A DNA stretch of 33,257 nt from Pirellulaceae bacterium (GTDB lineage: Bacteria > Planctomycetota > Planctomycetia > Pirellulales > Pirellulaceae). Below the pieces are notes generated by a model that had not been told where the DNA came from, did not search any database, and was given only the letters and a program-made list of their open reading frames with translations. A program made the translations under genes and the position numbers. The stretch is taken from contig JADYZV010000043.1 in NCBI GenBank assembly GCA_020852965.1, forward strand, positions 1 through 33,257. The letters are read 5' to 3'. Shown here piece after piece: positions 1 through 8,207 of the stretch; position 1 is the first letter of the stretch; each line of letters begins with the position of its first letter.

Positions 1-1
1 C

Positions 2-1102
2 CACCTCAAGCAGGAAGCCGACGCGGACAAGATTCTGAAGATCGTCCGCGACGAGGTCTTTCCGCACTTTCGCGTGATGGGCGAGTCGACGGCGCTAGCC
101 GCAGGTGCCACTGGCTCCCCTCGCCCCAGTACTCCGGGGAGAGCCCTACGCACCACTGGCTCCCCTCGCCCCAGTACTCAGGGGAGAGGGGCTGGGGGTG
201 AGGGGCCTAGTTTGACCTACACCGGCGACCTGATCGAGCCGCGGCAATGGAAGCATATCAAGAGCGAGATGTTCCACGGCTTCGATTTCGACGTGACCAT
301 GCTTCGCATCGCCGCCATGAACATGATGTTGCACGAGATCGACACGCCCGACATCAACTATCAAGACACGCTCAGCACCAACTTCACCGACCGCAAGGAA
401 ACTCGTCGTTGGGCCTCGGATGCCTTTGACCTGATCCTGGCCAATCCGCCGTTTAAAGGCTCGCTCGACGAAGAGGATGTCCACAAGACGCTCACCGGCA
501 AGGTCAAAACGAAAAAGACCGAACTGCTGTTCATCGTGCTGATACTGCGCATGCTCAAGCTCGGTGGCCGCTGCGCCGTCATCGTTCCCGACGGTGTCAC
601 CTTTGGTTCGTCAAAGGCTCACAAAGAGCTACGCAAGATGCTGATCGAAGAGAACCAACTCGAGGCAATTATCAAACTACCATCTGGTGTCTTCAAACCC
701 TACGCCGGTGTCAGTACCGCCATCTTGCTCTTTACCAAGGGAGGTCAGACCGACAACGTTTTCTTCTTTGACGTACAAGCCGACGGAAAAACGCTCGACG
801 ACAAACGCGACAAGATCGGCGACGACGATGATTGGCAGGACTTGGATGTGTTGCGAAAGGTATGGCCCAAGTGGAACGGTGGCGCTGGGAAGAAGCACTT
901 CAAAGACCGCACCGCAAATGCCTTCTTTGTGCCCAAGTCCGAGATTGAAGAGAACGCCTTTGATCTCTCCATCAACCGTTACAAGGAGGTCGTCCACGAG
1001 GAAGAACAATACGACACGCCCAAGGTTATTCTCGGACGGCTCAAGAAACTGGAAGCTGAGATCGCGACTGATCTCGAGCAACTGGAGGCACTACTCGGAT
1101 GA
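2..1102 (+). CDS. hsdM: Type I restriction-modification DNA methyltransferase subunit (HsdM), 5' end outside window
   Basis: N6-adenine methyltransferase subunit of a type I restriction-modification system. It modifies the sites chosen by HsdS and forms the M2S core. The frame is open from the first base of the window, so the gene starts upstream and the AdoMet-binding motif I is not visible. Seen here are the segment [20 protein letters not shown], the catalytic adenine-methylase motif NPPF (about position 448), then [20 protein letters not shown] and the block [20 protein letters not shown]. These are typical of the HsdM catalytic core and its C-terminal half. The stop overlaps the hsdS start as ATGA (1099-1102), so the two genes are probably translationally coupled. 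Oddity: a duplicated GC-rich palindromic repeat is translated in frame near 108-206, just before the conserved YTGDLIEP segment. Confidence 0.95.
   Translation, partial: HLKQEADADKILKIVRDEVFPHFRVMGESTALAAGATGSPRPSTPGRALRTTGSPRPSTQGRGAGGEGPSLTYTGDLIEPRQWKHIKSEMFHGFDFDVTMLRIAAMNMMLHEIDTPDINYQDTLSTNFTDRKETRRWASDAFDLILANPPFKGSLDEEDVHKTLTGKVKTKKTELLFIVLILRMLKLGGRCAVIVPDGVTFGSSKAHKELRKMLIEENQLEAIIKLPSGVFKPYAGVSTAILLFTKGGQTDNVFFFDVQADGKTLDDKRDKIGDDDDWQDLDVLRKVWPKWNGGAGKKHFKDRTANAFFVPKSEIEENAFDLSINRYKEVVHEEEQYDTPKVILGRLKKLEAEIATDLEQLEALLG
108..206. repeat. Duplicated GC-rich palindromic repeat inserted in frame in hsdM
   Basis: Two near-identical copies of a GC-rich repeat lie inside the open reading frame. 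Positions 108-134 and 153-179 are identical over 27 nt. The match continues with one mismatch to 143 and 188. The copy distance is 45 nt, exactly 15 codons. The second copy continues into CAGGGGAGAGGGGCTGGGGG and forms an imperfect palindrome centred on AGTACT. It is translated as the low-complexity stretch [10 protein letters not shown] / [10 protein letters not shown]. This type of C/G-rich palindrome resembles dispersed intergenic repeats of planctomycetes (recalled, not searched). The frame stays open through it. Confidence 0.85.
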
Positions 1103-2328
1103 GTACAACCAACGGTTACTACGCTTCACCGATCAAGACGCGACTCAGCGATAATGAACCTATTCCAAAAGGCTGGCGTTGGGTTGATCTTCAAGAAGTG
1201 GCACGCCTCGAAAGCGGACACACGCCAAGCCGGAAAATTCCAGAGTATTGGGCAGGTGGGGATGTTCCGTGGCTATCGCTAAAAGATATTCGCGGCATGA
1301 AGTATCGATATGTCGAAGACACGATCGATAAGCCAACTATGCTCGGGATCGACAACTCTTCGGCTCGAATGCTTCCCAAGGGAACGGTTGCTTTCTGTCG
1401 GACGGCATCGGTAGGCAATGTCGCGATATTGGGTCGCGACATGGCTACGAGTCAGGATTTCGTTGATTGGGTTTGTGGGCCAAATCTCTTGCCGGAATAC
1501 CTGTACGAGGCATTCAAAGCGTCAGGGCCAACATTCGCGAGCGAGATGCAGGGCAGCACGCACCAGACGATTTACATGCCCTCGGTTAAGCGGTTCAAAG
1601 TGCTGCTACCGCCGCTGTCGGAGCAGAAGCGGATCGCCGACATCCTCGACAAAGCCGACGCCATCCGCCGTAAACGACAAGAGGAGCTTGACGCACTTTC
1701 CGCTCTTCGCAGTTCGGTTTTTCTTCGGCTCTTTGGTGATCCGCGAATCCAACGGACGGACTGGCACCAAGTCAACTTGGGCGATGTGACCATTCTTGAC
1801 GCACCAATGGTTGACCCAAGGGAAGACGAATACATCGACCTCGTGCATCTTGGACCGGACCGAATTGAAAAGAACACGGGAAGACTGCTACCCGCTTTGA
1901 CCGCACGCGACGAAGGGCTAATCAGCGGGAAGTTCCTGTTCGATGACCGATATCTGCTCTATAGCAAGATTCGACCGTACTTGCGAAAAGTTGCCTTGCC
2001 TCATTTCAAGGGCTTGTGCAGTGCTGATGTGTACCCAATTCGACCTGTCGAGAAAGTCACAACTCGTGAATACCTTTTTGCGCTCCTGATCTCGGAGGCG
2101 TTCTTGTCATACACAACATCGCTTCCATCGCGTGCCAGCATACCCAAGCTAAACCGAAAGGAACTCGCCGCATACACCTTTTGTTTACCGCCCATCGAAT
2201 TGCAACAGCAATACACCGAGACACTCCGTTCTCACGAACACACCACACAGACGTTCTGCAAGGCGTCCGACGAGTCCGAACATCTTTTCAACGCACTCGT
2301 CCAACTCGCTTTCAAGGGAGAGCTGTAA
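1099..2328 (+). CDS. hsdS: Type I restriction-modification specificity subunit (HsdS)
   Basis: DNA-recognition subunit of the type I system, 409 residues, the usual length for two target-recognition domains. TRD1 covers roughly residues 15-175, starting at [19 protein letters not shown], with the characteristic VPWLSLKDI and the end block [21 protein letters not shown] helical spacer follows ([19 protein letters not shown]). TRD2 covers roughly 220-365 and ends in a second [10 protein letters not shown] block plus a helix and the common C-terminus [10 protein letters not shown]. The internal two-fold repeat is what allows recognition of a split DNA target. The start is the ATG of the ATGA overlap with hsdM. 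The target sequence cannot be read from the protein. Confidence 0.95.
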   Translation: MSTTNGYYASPIKTRLSDNEPIPKGWRWVDLQEVARLESGHTPSRKIPEYWAGGDVPWLSLKDIRGMKYRYVEDTIDKPTMLGIDNSSARMLPKGTVAFCRTASVGNVAILGRDMATSQDFVDWVCGPNLLPEYLYEAFKASGPTFASEMQGSTHQTIYMPSVKRFKVLLPPLSEQKRIADILDKADAIRRKRQEELDALSALRSSVFLRLFGDPRIQRTDWHQVNLGDVTILDAPMVDPREDEYIDLVHLGPDRIEKNTGRLLPALTARDEGLISGKFLFDDRYLLYSKIRPYLRKVALPHFKGLCSADVYPIRPVEKVTTREYLFALLISEAFLSYTTSLPSRASIPKLNRKELAAYTFCLPPIELQQQYTETLRSHEHTTQTFCKASDESEHLFNALVQLAFKGEL

Positions 2329-2331
2329 CAA

Positions 2332-3534
2332 ATGGCGAAGAAAAAGACACCGGCACGCAACGTTGTTGAGAAGAAACGCGAAGACGGGTCGTTACTCTAC
2401 CGGCTTGATCGAGATAAGAAGGTAGGGGAGTACCACGTCAATACAGATTCATCTCAGAACAAGTACCTGAAGAAAGTGCAGATTGACGGGTTCGCGACTT
2501 TCCCGTCCGCTCTTTATCCGACCGGCTTTGGGTTCAAGGTCTCCGGTGCGCAGCTCGTTGAGCCGCTGCATTCCAAGTATGGCAACAAGCTCGACGTTGT
2601 GCTGTCAGCGACGAAACCATCGTCTGTAAAGAAAACCAAGACACGCGTCACCGTTACCATCAACGCGAACAAGCTTCAGCAAGTCAATCGTGAAGTTTCA
2701 GACGTAAAGCGGGCTCGAAGGAACGAGATCACGGCGCTGGTGCAGGATTTCCTGATTGACCAGTTTCCCAAGGAGTTTACTGGAGCCGCTTCGGGAACGT
2801 TCAAATACCGCCCAAATAAGATCGCCGAAATGTTGGCCGATCAAGACGTTGTCGACAATCTGTCGGACCTAGACCGATTTGCGATTCAGGCTGCGTTCCC
2901 GGATCTAGTGAAGGAAATGGAGTTCAGCCTGCGATCTGCGAAGAAGGTGAAGATCGTCACGGACGGCATCAACATAAGCAAGAAGGTGTATCTGGACAAG
3001 ACCATTGCCGAGTTCGAGAAGAAACTGAAAGGTTCGAGTTCGGAGAACGTTTGGCAGAAATTTCTCCACGAGCACATCCTGACGCTATTGAACACTTACG
3101 CCCACGTCATCGAAAAGAAAAGCGTTGAATTAGACGGAAAGTACCCCGACTTCATGCTGATTGACGCGTATGGGTATCTGGACGTTTATGAAATCAAGAA
3201 GCCACAGACCAAACTTTTGAGTTTCGACAACGGTCGGAAGAACTACTACTGGCACGCTGAAATCTCTCGCGCGACTACTCAAACCGAAAAGTACATGTCG
3301 AGCATCCAGAGGCATCGTTACGAACTCGAAAACAAACTTCGCAAAGAGAGTGTAGATGCACGCATTGTTCGACCTCGCGGATTCATTATTGCTGGGAAAC
3401 GATCTAGCCTTAAAACCGATGACATGCAGGAAGACTTCCGTGTGCTGAATGACAGCCTGAAAAACATCGACCTGATTTGCTTCGATGATCTACTGGACAA
3501 CTTGAAGGCACTTCGGGAGCGGCTTGACAGCTAA
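2332..3534 (+). CDS. Shedu-family (SduA/DUF4263) PD-(D/E)xK nuclease, antiphage defence
   Basis: Putative single-protein phage-defence nuclease of the Shedu type, 400 residues. The C-terminal domain (about 235-395) shows the PD-(D/E)xK nuclease signature: WQKFLHEHIL (241-250, with E247 as a candidate acidic residue), YPDFMLI with P272-D273, and YEIKKP with E287-I-K289. The Shedu-like WHAEISRATTQTEKY segment (307-321) follows. The N-terminal half (1-230) is a lysine-rich, beta-type region without a recognised catalytic motif, as in other Shedu proteins with variable sensor domains. The gene starts 3 nt after the hsdS stop with GGAG at 2317-2320, so it is probably co-transcribed with hsdMS. It could act independently or interact with the RM proteins. 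The family call is from remembered motifs, not a search. Confidence 0.85.
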   Translation: MAKKKTPARNVVEKKREDGSLLYRLDRDKKVGEYHVNTDSSQNKYLKKVQIDGFATFPSALYPTGFGFKVSGAQLVEPLHSKYGNKLDVVLSATKPSSVKKTKTRVTVTINANKLQQVNREVSDVKRARRNEITALVQDFLIDQFPKEFTGAASGTFKYRPNKIAEMLADQDVVDNLSDLDRFAIQAAFPDLVKEMEFSLRSAKKVKIVTDGINISKKVYLDKTIAEFEKKLKGSSSENVWQKFLHEHILTLLNTYAHVIEKKSVELDGKYPDFMLIDAYGYLDVYEIKKPQTKLLSFDNGRKNYYWHAEISRATTQTEKYMSSIQRHRYELENKLRKESVDARIVRPRGFIIAGKRSSLKTDDMQEDFRVLNDSLKNIDLICFDDLLDNLKALRERLDS

Positions 3535-3549
3535 GGGCGGCGATGGTGA

Positions 3550-3921
3550 AAAGAAACACAACCACGTTTACAACCACACAAACCAAGTTGTGCTTCTCCG
3601 GAGATCGAGTTTTTGCGTGAGCTGTATTTCAATGGAAACTGCTGTGCTTTGCAGGTTCAGAACGTTTGGCACAGCGATTGCCTAGAGACAGACAAGACTC
3701 GAATCGGTCGAATCGAAAACAACCAAGTCGCAGGAGTAACGACTCAAGGCCATTGGGAGTATCTCGACTCATTGCGGATCGAGACAGCGATAGTCGCCAG
3801 TTCATCGGTGGGTCCCGCCACAGTTCGGTTCATTCCGCACTACTTCAGTGATCACTCCATGACCGGTTACCGCGACCTCGTTCGACGCTACCGCGATGGT
3901 CAAGCGAGAACAAGTCGTTGA
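3550..3921 (+). CDS. Unrecognised short ORF, possibly a degraded gene end
   Basis: An open frame runs from 3550 to a stop at 3919-3921. The first plausible start is the TTG at 3613, giving 102 residues; no clear ribosome binding site precedes it. I do not recognise the protein. The piece VTTQGHWEYLDSLR resembles the wing of winged-helix domains that precede effector domains in some defence proteins (ITxxGWxxLxxLR style). This is a weak resemblance only. The frame may be the remains of a third defence gene next to the Shedu gene, or chance. Between 3922 and 4001 I see nothing else. Confidence 0.25.
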   Translation, partial: KETQPRLQPHKPSCASPEIEFLRELYFNGNCCALQVQNVWHSDCLETDKTRIGRIENNQVAGVTTQGHWEYLDSLRIETAIVASSSVGPATVRFIPHYFSDHSMTGYRDLVRRYRDGQARTSR

Positions 3922-4004
3922 GCAAGCGGGCTTCGAGAAGGCACAGAATGCGCAACCATCAGGAAGCTGGACAATGATCACTGGAATAGAGATTGAAAAC
4001 TTGT

Positions 4005-4018
4005 AACCGTTCACGGTT
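4005..4018. repeat. Short inverted repeat upstream of the IS66 fragment
   Basis: AACCGT (4005-4010) and ACGGTT (4013-4018) flank TC, within TGTAACCGTTCACGGTTC. It lies 49 nt upstream of the transposase start and may mark the left end of the IS66-family element, whose termini generally begin with GTAA-type sequence. No matching right end was found, in line with truncation of the element. Confidence 0.35.
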
Positions 4019-4066
4019 CAAGAACTGCTAGTGCGTTAGTTTAGCCTAATTTGCTACTGTTGGAGA

Positions 4067-4849
4067 ATGGGCAGTAGTAGTGACAACGTTATTGAAGAGC
4101 TCCGCGCGTTGACTGCGAAACAGTCTGCGCAGATCGAGACGCAATCTGCTCAGATTGAGAAGTTGACCGCTCGTATTGGTGAGCTCGAATTGCAACTTGC
4201 CAAGGCGAAGAAAGACTCGACAACTTCGTCCAAACCGCCGTCGAGTGACATTGCCAAACCTAAGCCCAAACAACGCCCAGGGCGACCGAAGAAGCCTCGC
4301 CAAGGGGGGCAGCCGGGACATGAGCGACATTTACGAGAGCCTTTGCCACCGGAGCGTGTCGACGAAACGATCGAATACGAAATCGGTGAAGCAGAGCGGC
4401 AGCGTTTAGGCTTGACGCCAACCGGAGACTTCGACTCGATTCAGCATATTGAACTTCCCGAAACACCCGTCCATGTCACCGAACATCGACTGACTGTGTA
4501 CCGTGATGCGGATGGCAACTTATACGTCCCCGAATGCCCAGAGCTGAAAGGCCCAATTTTCGGACCGCAAATGTTAGCGATGATTGGCTGGCTTAAGTCC
4601 GTGGGGCATTGCAGCTACCCGAACACGAAGCATATTAACATGAACAAGTCCACTGTCCAACGATTTTTTGGGCGGCGCCCTGACCCAAAGGACTCGCGGG
4701 CCTCGTCCACTACCCCAACTTTTAATGTGGTCAAAGCACTAGCACGGATGGCAAAGCCGATGCACGGAAAGCAGGCGACACACATAGGACGGTCAAACAG
4801 CTATTGTATTTCAAGCAGTGTTAGATTTCCTTCGAGATTCCTGGTGTAA
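4067..4849 (+). pseudogene. Truncated IS66-family transposase (TnpC N-terminal part)
   Basis: N-terminal third of an IS66-type transposase. Residues about 8-48 form a coiled coil rich in repeated QSAQIE units. The TSSKPPSSD signature, a basic linker (KPKPKQRPGRPKKPRQGGQP) and GHERH follow, then the region leading to GPQMLAMIGWLKSVGHCSY. After about residue 183 (near 4615) family similarity stops and the frame runs through unrelated sequence to 4849. The DDE catalytic domain is therefore missing and the element cannot transpose on its own. It marks the border between the defence genes and the chromosomal genes to the right. The fusion tail from 4616 to 4849 is not recognised. Start choice: ATG 4067. 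Confidence 0.85.
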
Positions 4850-4894
4850 CGACAAGCTACAACTTCGCACCTCGCGCGCACAGGAAGTTGAAAG

Positions 4895-5893
4895 TCAGTT
4901 GATAATATTCCTTAGTGGCTCGCCGAGTAGGGCGCGGCGGCAGGCTTGAGAGCCTTTGCTGCGCATGTCGCCGAGCCCCTCTTCGGAATAAAAGGCGGCG
5001 TGGGGATTGATGATCAAGCGAGTGTAGGCGGGATGCTGCGGATCGCGCCAAGCTTGTAGCAGCGGATTGTCGGCTGAAGGGGGCTCGCCTACGAGTACGT
5101 CAATGGCGGCACCAGCCAACTGACCGCTCGCCAATGCATCGGGAATCGCGTCGGTGTCGACAACTCCGCCACGGGCGGTGTTGATGAGATAACTTCCCAT
5201 CGGCATCTGGGCGATGGCTTGGGCATCGATCATGTGATGGGTTTCGGGGGACAGCGGCGTGTGGATGCTCAGGGCAAACGATTGGGATAAAAGTTCTTCG
5301 AGCGTTTCGACTCGTCGCACTCCCAGCGATTTGTCGTAGCCGTCTTGTTTGTAGGGATCGTAGAATACGACCTGCATCCCCAACGCTTTGGCTCGCAGGG
5401 CGGTTGCGGTACCGATGCGTCCGAGTCCGACGAGTCCCAGCACTTGACCACGCAATCGAACGAGCTTTCCGGCGGTGGTGTACATCCAGGGATCGGGTTG
5501 CTCACGCAGTAGAGTGTTGTAAAGGCTAATACCCCGAGTCATGGCGAGCAGCATGCCGATCGCCGAGTCGGCGACTTCTTCCGTTCCATAGTCGGGAATG
5601 TTGGCGACGGGGATACCGCGACTACGGGCTAGCGCGTGGTCGACGTTATCAAAACCGACTCCGCAACGAACAATCAGTTTGCAGCGTTCGAGCCGCTCGA
5701 TCGTTTCCCGAGACATGCCCAGATTGTGATACAACATGATGGCGTCGGCTTGTTCGATGCGTCCGCGCAGATCGGCTTCGCTGAAGGCATCGAGGGCGAC
5801 GACATCGGCGATGTCCCCTAAGATTTGTTGTTCGATTGGTAGTTCGTCGTTAATAAAGTCGGCGATCATCACTTGGAAGCGTCGGTCGCTCAT
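4895..5893 (-). CDS. D-isomer-specific 2-hydroxyacid dehydrogenase (CtBP-like)
   Basis: NAD-dependent dehydrogenase of the D-2-hydroxyacid family, 332 residues. The catalytic domain is formed by both ends. The central Rossmann domain shows VGLGRIGTATALRAKALGM with the G156-x-G158-x-x-G161 fingerprint and an acidic residue in FYDPYKQ. The catalytic triad is visible as R241 (INTARGG), E270 (LVGEPP) and H298 (INPHAAF). The HAAFYSEEG ending is closer to the C-terminal-binding-protein / phosphoglycerate-dehydrogenase-like branch than to formate dehydrogenase. The substrate is unknown. An upstream ATG at 5965 is in frame, but the ATG at 5893 starts the family's normal N-terminus and has AGGAT about 8 nt before it, so I chose 5893. 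It is divergent from the RraA-like gene. Confidence 0.9.
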   Translation of the reverse strand: MSDRRFQVMIADFINDELPIEQQILGDIADVVALDAFSEADLRGRIEQADAIMLYHNLGMSRETIERLERCKLIVRCGVGFDNVDHALARSRGIPVANIPDYGTEEVADSAIGMLLAMTRGISLYNTLLREQPDPWMYTTAGKLVRLRGQVLGLVGLGRIGTATALRAKALGMQVVFYDPYKQDGYDKSLGVRRVETLEELLSQSFALSIHTPLSPETHHMIDAQAIAQMPMGSYLINTARGGVVDTDAIPDALASGQLAGAAIDVLVGEPPSADNPLLQAWRDPQHPAYTRLIINPHAAFYSEEGLGDMRSKGSQACRRALLGEPLRNIIN

Positions 5894-5923
5894 ATTTGCA
5901 ATCCTAGAGTTCATGGAAGTAAA

Positions 5924-5970
5924 ATCCGTGTCAATTTTGTAACATCCGTGCCCCGGCTTTGCCATCCGTG
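5924..5970. promoter_or_regulatory. Three ATCCGTG direct repeats at exact 20-nt spacing in a divergent promoter region
   Basis: ATCCGTG occurs at 5924-5930, 5944-5950 and 5964-5970, exactly 20 nt start to start. The flanks are only partly similar (AAATCCGTGT, ACATCCGTGC, CCATCCGTGC). The block lies between the starts of the dehydrogenase (5893, -) and the RraA-like gene (6057, +), so it could hold binding sites of a shared regulator on one face of the helix. It could also be a copy of a dispersed repeat. No binding protein can be named. Confidence 0.5.
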
Positions 5971-6056
5971 CTAATTGCCAATGCGTCCTTGCTAACGCGG
6001 CGAGTTGCGAATAATCTGGGTGAACCGATTCAATAAGATGTCACTAAGGAAAAACG

Positions 6057-6797
6057 ATGACTCTCCCGCATGCAGATTTGTTGAAGTTGAAGCGCTGGAA
6101 TACACCTACGATCTATAACGGTTGGGAACAGATTACCAAATCCGACGTGGCGCGCGATGCATTCAATGTAGAAGAGACTCGCGATTTCATGCCACAGATG
6201 GGGCCGATGGTAGGCTACGCGGTGACGTTAATCATCGAACCATCTAACGTCGAGCATCGCAAGCAGGCCCGCGCGTGGGAGGACTACCGGGAGTATGTAG
6301 CCAGCCAGCCTGGACCGAAAATTGCGGTCGTGCAAGATCTGGACAAGCCGCAGGTAATCGGTTCCTTTTGGGGAGAAGTCAACGCGAACACGCATCGCGC
6401 TTTGGGATGTGTGGGAACGATTACGGATGGAGCGGTGCGGGATTTGGACGAGATGACGAACGCCGGGTTTAAGGCGTTGGCGCGGCGTTTGTGCGTCGGA
6501 CATGCTTACGCCATGCCGGTCCAATGGGGTTGTGAAGTGCAAGTCTTCGGGCGCAGTATCACACCTGGCCAATTGATTCATGCTGACAAGCACGGTTTTC
6601 TGGCAGTGCCGGCGCAGGACGAAGCCCGCTTGCTAGAAGCGGCCGCGTTTATGGACGCCAACGAATGCAATACGGTGATCGCGGCTGCTCGCCAGGGTGC
6701 GATGGATTCGCGACAGCTTTTGGAGCTTATGGCGGAGGCTGGCCAAGCCTTTGGCGCTGCGGCTAAGCAGAAGTTTGGTAGTGGTGGCGAGTGGTAG
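6057..6797 (+). CDS. RraA-family protein (HMG/CHA aldolase-like)
   Basis: Member of the RraA / dimethylmenaquinone-methyltransferase-like fold, 246 residues. Many members are class II 4-hydroxy-4-methyl-2-oxoglutarate/oxaloacetate aldolases; RraA itself inhibits RNase E. The core is visible: VVQDLDKPQVIGSFWGEVNA (about 91-110) with the GxxxGE loop, LGCVGTITDGAVRDLDEM (about 116-133) with the R-D pair that binds substrate and metal in the aldolases, then GRSITPGQLIHADKHGFLAVP. The ATG at 6057 has AAGGA at 6046-6050. Similar proteins occur beside dehydrogenases in sugar-acid catabolism, which fits the divergent 2-hydroxyacid dehydrogenase. A role in RNA decay is less likely but not excluded. 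Confidence 0.85.
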   Translation: MTLPHADLLKLKRWNTPTIYNGWEQITKSDVARDAFNVEETRDFMPQMGPMVGYAVTLIIEPSNVEHRKQARAWEDYREYVASQPGPKIAVVQDLDKPQVIGSFWGEVNANTHRALGCVGTITDGAVRDLDEMTNAGFKALARRLCVGHAYAMPVQWGCEVQVFGRSITPGQLIHADKHGFLAVPAQDEARLLEAAAFMDANECNTVIAAARQGAMDSRQLLELMAEAGQAFGAAAKQKFGSGGEW

Positions 6798-6820
6798 TAG
6801 CGCGGAGTGGTAGTAGCGCA
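6789..6820. repeat. 16-nt tandem repeat across the stop codon of the RraA-like gene
   Basis: GAGTGGTAGTAGCGCG (6789-6804) is followed directly by GAGTGGTAGTAGCGCA (6805-6820). The first copy contains the final codons and TAG stop of the upstream gene. The duplication looks recent. Confidence 0.75.
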
Positions 6821-6901
6821 GAGCATCTGATCGGTGGAGAGAGCAGCGACAATCGGATGAACGGTTACGATCGTCGAAACGATCACTGGCGGCATTTTAA
6901 C

Positions 6902-6957
6902 GTGGCATAGGCTTCCAACCGGTGAAAGAGGAACCGCAGGCTGAAAGCCTATGCCAC
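6902..6957. terminator. Perfect 13-bp inverted repeat between convergent genes, terminator-like
   Basis: GTGGCATAGGCTT (6902-6914) and AAGCCTATGCCAC (6945-6957) are perfect inverted copies around a 30-nt spacer. TTTT follows on the + strand, directly before the hflC stop codon. It can serve as a terminator for the RraA-like gene. On the - strand no T-run follows, so its effect on hflC is uncertain. It also resembles dispersed planctomycete intergenic palindromes. Confidence 0.5.
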
Positions 6958-6960
6958 TTT

Positions 6961-8091
6961 TCATTCGGTGGTGGAGGTAAGACTATTGTCTTCGGCGGAG
7001 TCGGAAGGGGTCGAGTTAGACGATTCACCGACTAGGGGTTGCAAGGCGGGTTGGATTTGGCTGGGCTGCAAGTGTTGAAACTGCTTGAGGAAATCGTTAT
7101 CGGTGGTCAGGATTAGTTCGGTTTGTTCGTTGATCGATTTCTCGTAGGCTTCGAGTGTACGCACGAAGGTGTAGAACTCGCCGACTTCGCTAATGGCTTC
7201 GGCGTAGTTACGAATGACTTTCGCGTCCGCTTGGCCACGCAGAATGCTGGCCGTACGTTGTCCTTCCCCTTGAATGCGTTCGACCTCGGCATGGGTCTTA
7301 TTGAGGATCTCTTGTTTCTGCTGTTCGCCAATTTTGACATTGTGGGCGCTAAACGATTCACGCTCCGCGATCCAGCGCATGAAAGTGGTGCGACGGACGG
7401 TTTCCACGAAGTCGATGTGTGAAATGCCCACATCGACCAGTTCGATACCGCGTGAGCCGGATTCATCGCCATCGACGTTGGCGGCCAGCGAGTGCATGGC
7501 GGCTGCGTTGATCTTTTCGAGAATGGCTTGGCGGCCGACGAGCCCGCGAGTCTTGGGTGTAGCTGCTGCCAATTCCGACTCGGGGAGCACTTCCTTGAGG
7601 ATTTCCAATTCCCCTTCACCGCCTTCGAGTTCGGCCATTTTCATTTCACGGTCGGTGCTGCGGACCAGATCTTCCAGGTCGTATTTGGTGATCACGTCGC
7701 GCAGGGCACCGCGTGCGAACTGTGCCACACGATTTTCGGCATTGTCCATCGTGCGCATACGTTTGACGAAGGCGATGGGGTCACTGATCTTCCATACCGC
7801 CCAGGGGCGGATCTCAATTTTTTTATTGTCTTTGGTGGGCAAGTCTGGCAGGACTTCCGAGGGATCGTCACCCCAGAACTGAAGTGTTCTGGGAAGAAAA
7901 CGCACAGATTCTGCCAAGGGGATTTTGAAGTAGAGGCCCGGTTGGGATTGGGCTCGCACCGGTTCGCCAAAGCGCAGGACCACGGCCAATTGTCTTTGGT
8001 CGACGATGTAGATCATGAACTGAGAAAGTATGAGCAGCAGCCCCACCACGGCGAATATTCTGACGATAAGCTGGACGATACGTTGTGACAT
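6961..8091 (-). CDS. hflC: HflC-like SPFH/band-7 protein, FtsH protease modulator
   Basis: Membrane-anchored SPFH protein, 376 residues, partner of HflK in the complex that surrounds FtsH and controls membrane-protein proteolysis. An N-terminal membrane segment (about 6-31, IVQLIVRIFAVVGLLLILSQ) is followed by VDQRQLAVVLRFGEPVRA, the classical band-7 start, and QPGLYFKIPLAESVRFLPR. The mid part has VDVGISHIDFVETVRRTTFM and the coiled-coil stretch with EVERIQGEGQRTASILRGQA. The C-terminus is a Ser/Thr-rich tail. It lies 116 nt downstream of hflK in the usual hflK-hflC order. The ATG at 8091 lacks a clear Shine-Dalgarno sequence. Confidence 0.92.
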   Translation of the reverse strand: MSQRIVQLIVRIFAVVGLLLILSQFMIYIVDQRQLAVVLRFGEPVRAQSQPGLYFKIPLAESVRFLPRTLQFWGDDPSEVLPDLPTKDNKKIEIRPWAVWKISDPIAFVKRMRTMDNAENRVAQFARGALRDVITKYDLEDLVRSTDREMKMAELEGGEGELEILKEVLPESELAAATPKTRGLVGRQAILEKINAAAMHSLAANVDGDESGSRGIELVDVGISHIDFVETVRRTTFMRWIAERESFSAHNVKIGEQQKQEILNKTHAEVERIQGEGQRTASILRGQADAKVIRNYAEAISEVGEFYTFVRTLEAYEKSINEQTELILTTDNDFLKQFQHLQPSQIQPALQPLVGESSNSTPSDSAEDNSLTSTTE

Positions 8092-8207
8092 GATAATCTT
8101 CGTTTGACAGTTGTTTATTTAGGAGGAAAGCGGCAGCAAACTCGGTGCATGCTCTACGCGCCGATGAGTGTCGCGCCGGAGAGCGATGTTAGGCTGGTAG
8201 TCGCTGG

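Noticed and set aside
5894-5965. Longer N-terminus of the 2-hydroxyacid dehydrogenase (start 5965)
   Set aside because: It would run through the 20-nt repeats, has no family similarity and a worse ribosome binding site than ATG 5893.
7492-8088. Open frame of 198 codons opposite hflC
   Set aside because: hflC has a complete SPFH domain; the antisense protein is a Cys/His-rich shadow.
8121-8130. TAGGAGG between hflC and hflK as a Shine-Dalgarno sequence
   Set aside because: It is on the + strand, while both genes are on the - strand, and no + strand start follows.
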